Source: Draconibacterium orientale (lineage in GTDB: Bacteria; Bacteroidota; Bacteroidia; Bacteroidales; UBA12170). Taken from it: 16,034 nt of DNA. The DNA is taken from assembly GCA_020718315.1 (NCBI GenBank), contig DYSK01000037.1:1-16034 (forward strand), given 5' to 3'. Position numbers and translations under genes: made by a program. The notes below the pieces were generated by a model, which worked only from the letters and a program-made list of their open reading frames with translations, was not told the DNA's origin and did not search any database. Shown one piece after another: positions 16,007 through 16,034 of this stretch; positions within the stretch are counted from its first letter, which is position 1; every line of letters begins with the position of its first letter.

Positions 16007-16034
16007 TAATCTTTAAAATGCAGAATATCAATAA

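Noticed and set aside
16018..16034. Plus-strand ATG followed by five open codons at the right edge, possible divergent gene
   Set aside because: Too short to judge; no convincing ribosome-binding site or promoter can be tied to it within the window.
1..16034. Search for mobile elements, CRISPR arrays, toxin-antitoxin or defence genes, tRNA and rRNA
   Set aside because: The window is almost fully occupied by an intact, co-directional dcw operon. I saw no transposase, repeat-spacer pattern, or structured RNA gene.

Overview
This window is the complete division and cell wall (dcw) cluster of a Bacteroidota bacterium, probably a Bacteroidales-like lineage. The assignment rests on gene order, AT-rich DNA, a PASTA-tailed division PBP, a short FtsL-like protein with a basic N-terminus, an enlarged MraY loop, and an FtsZ ending in LHDNVD. 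It is inferred from the proteins; no rRNA is present. Every gene I can support is on the minus strand, so the operon reads from high to low coordinates.

Layout in transcription order: a regulatory region with three exact 10-bp MraZ-type boxes (about 15935-15965); mraZ; rsmH (mraW); an ftsL-like gene; a PASTA-containing ftsI-type transpeptidase; murE; mraY; murD; an 80-nt gap with a perfect 16-bp palindrome; ftsW; murG; murC; ftsQ; ftsA; a 137-nt gap with a near-palindrome; ftsZ; an intrinsic terminator (435-464); and a YqeY/GatB-like gene cut by the left edge.

The genes form one pathway. MurE, MurC and MurD are Mur ligases building the UDP-MurNAc-peptide. The MurE DNPR motif indicates meso-diaminopimelate. 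MraY and MurG make lipid I and lipid II. FtsW and the PBP polymerise and crosslink septal peptidoglycan. FtsQ and the FtsL-like protein are single-pass divisome components, and FtsA tethers the FtsZ ring to the membrane. MraZ is the cluster's autoregulator and RsmH methylates 16S rRNA. murF, murB, ddl and lpxC of the enterobacterial cluster are not present here.

Most junctions are tight: 0-4 nt gaps or ATGA overlaps, and ftsA begins inside ftsQ. The long ORFs on the plus strand are antisense shadows. I found no mobile element, CRISPR array, tRNA, rRNA or defence system. The window is a conventional, intact dcw operon. The points worth a second look are the MraZ-box array, two intergenic palindromes, the terminator/yqeY junction and two start-codon choices.
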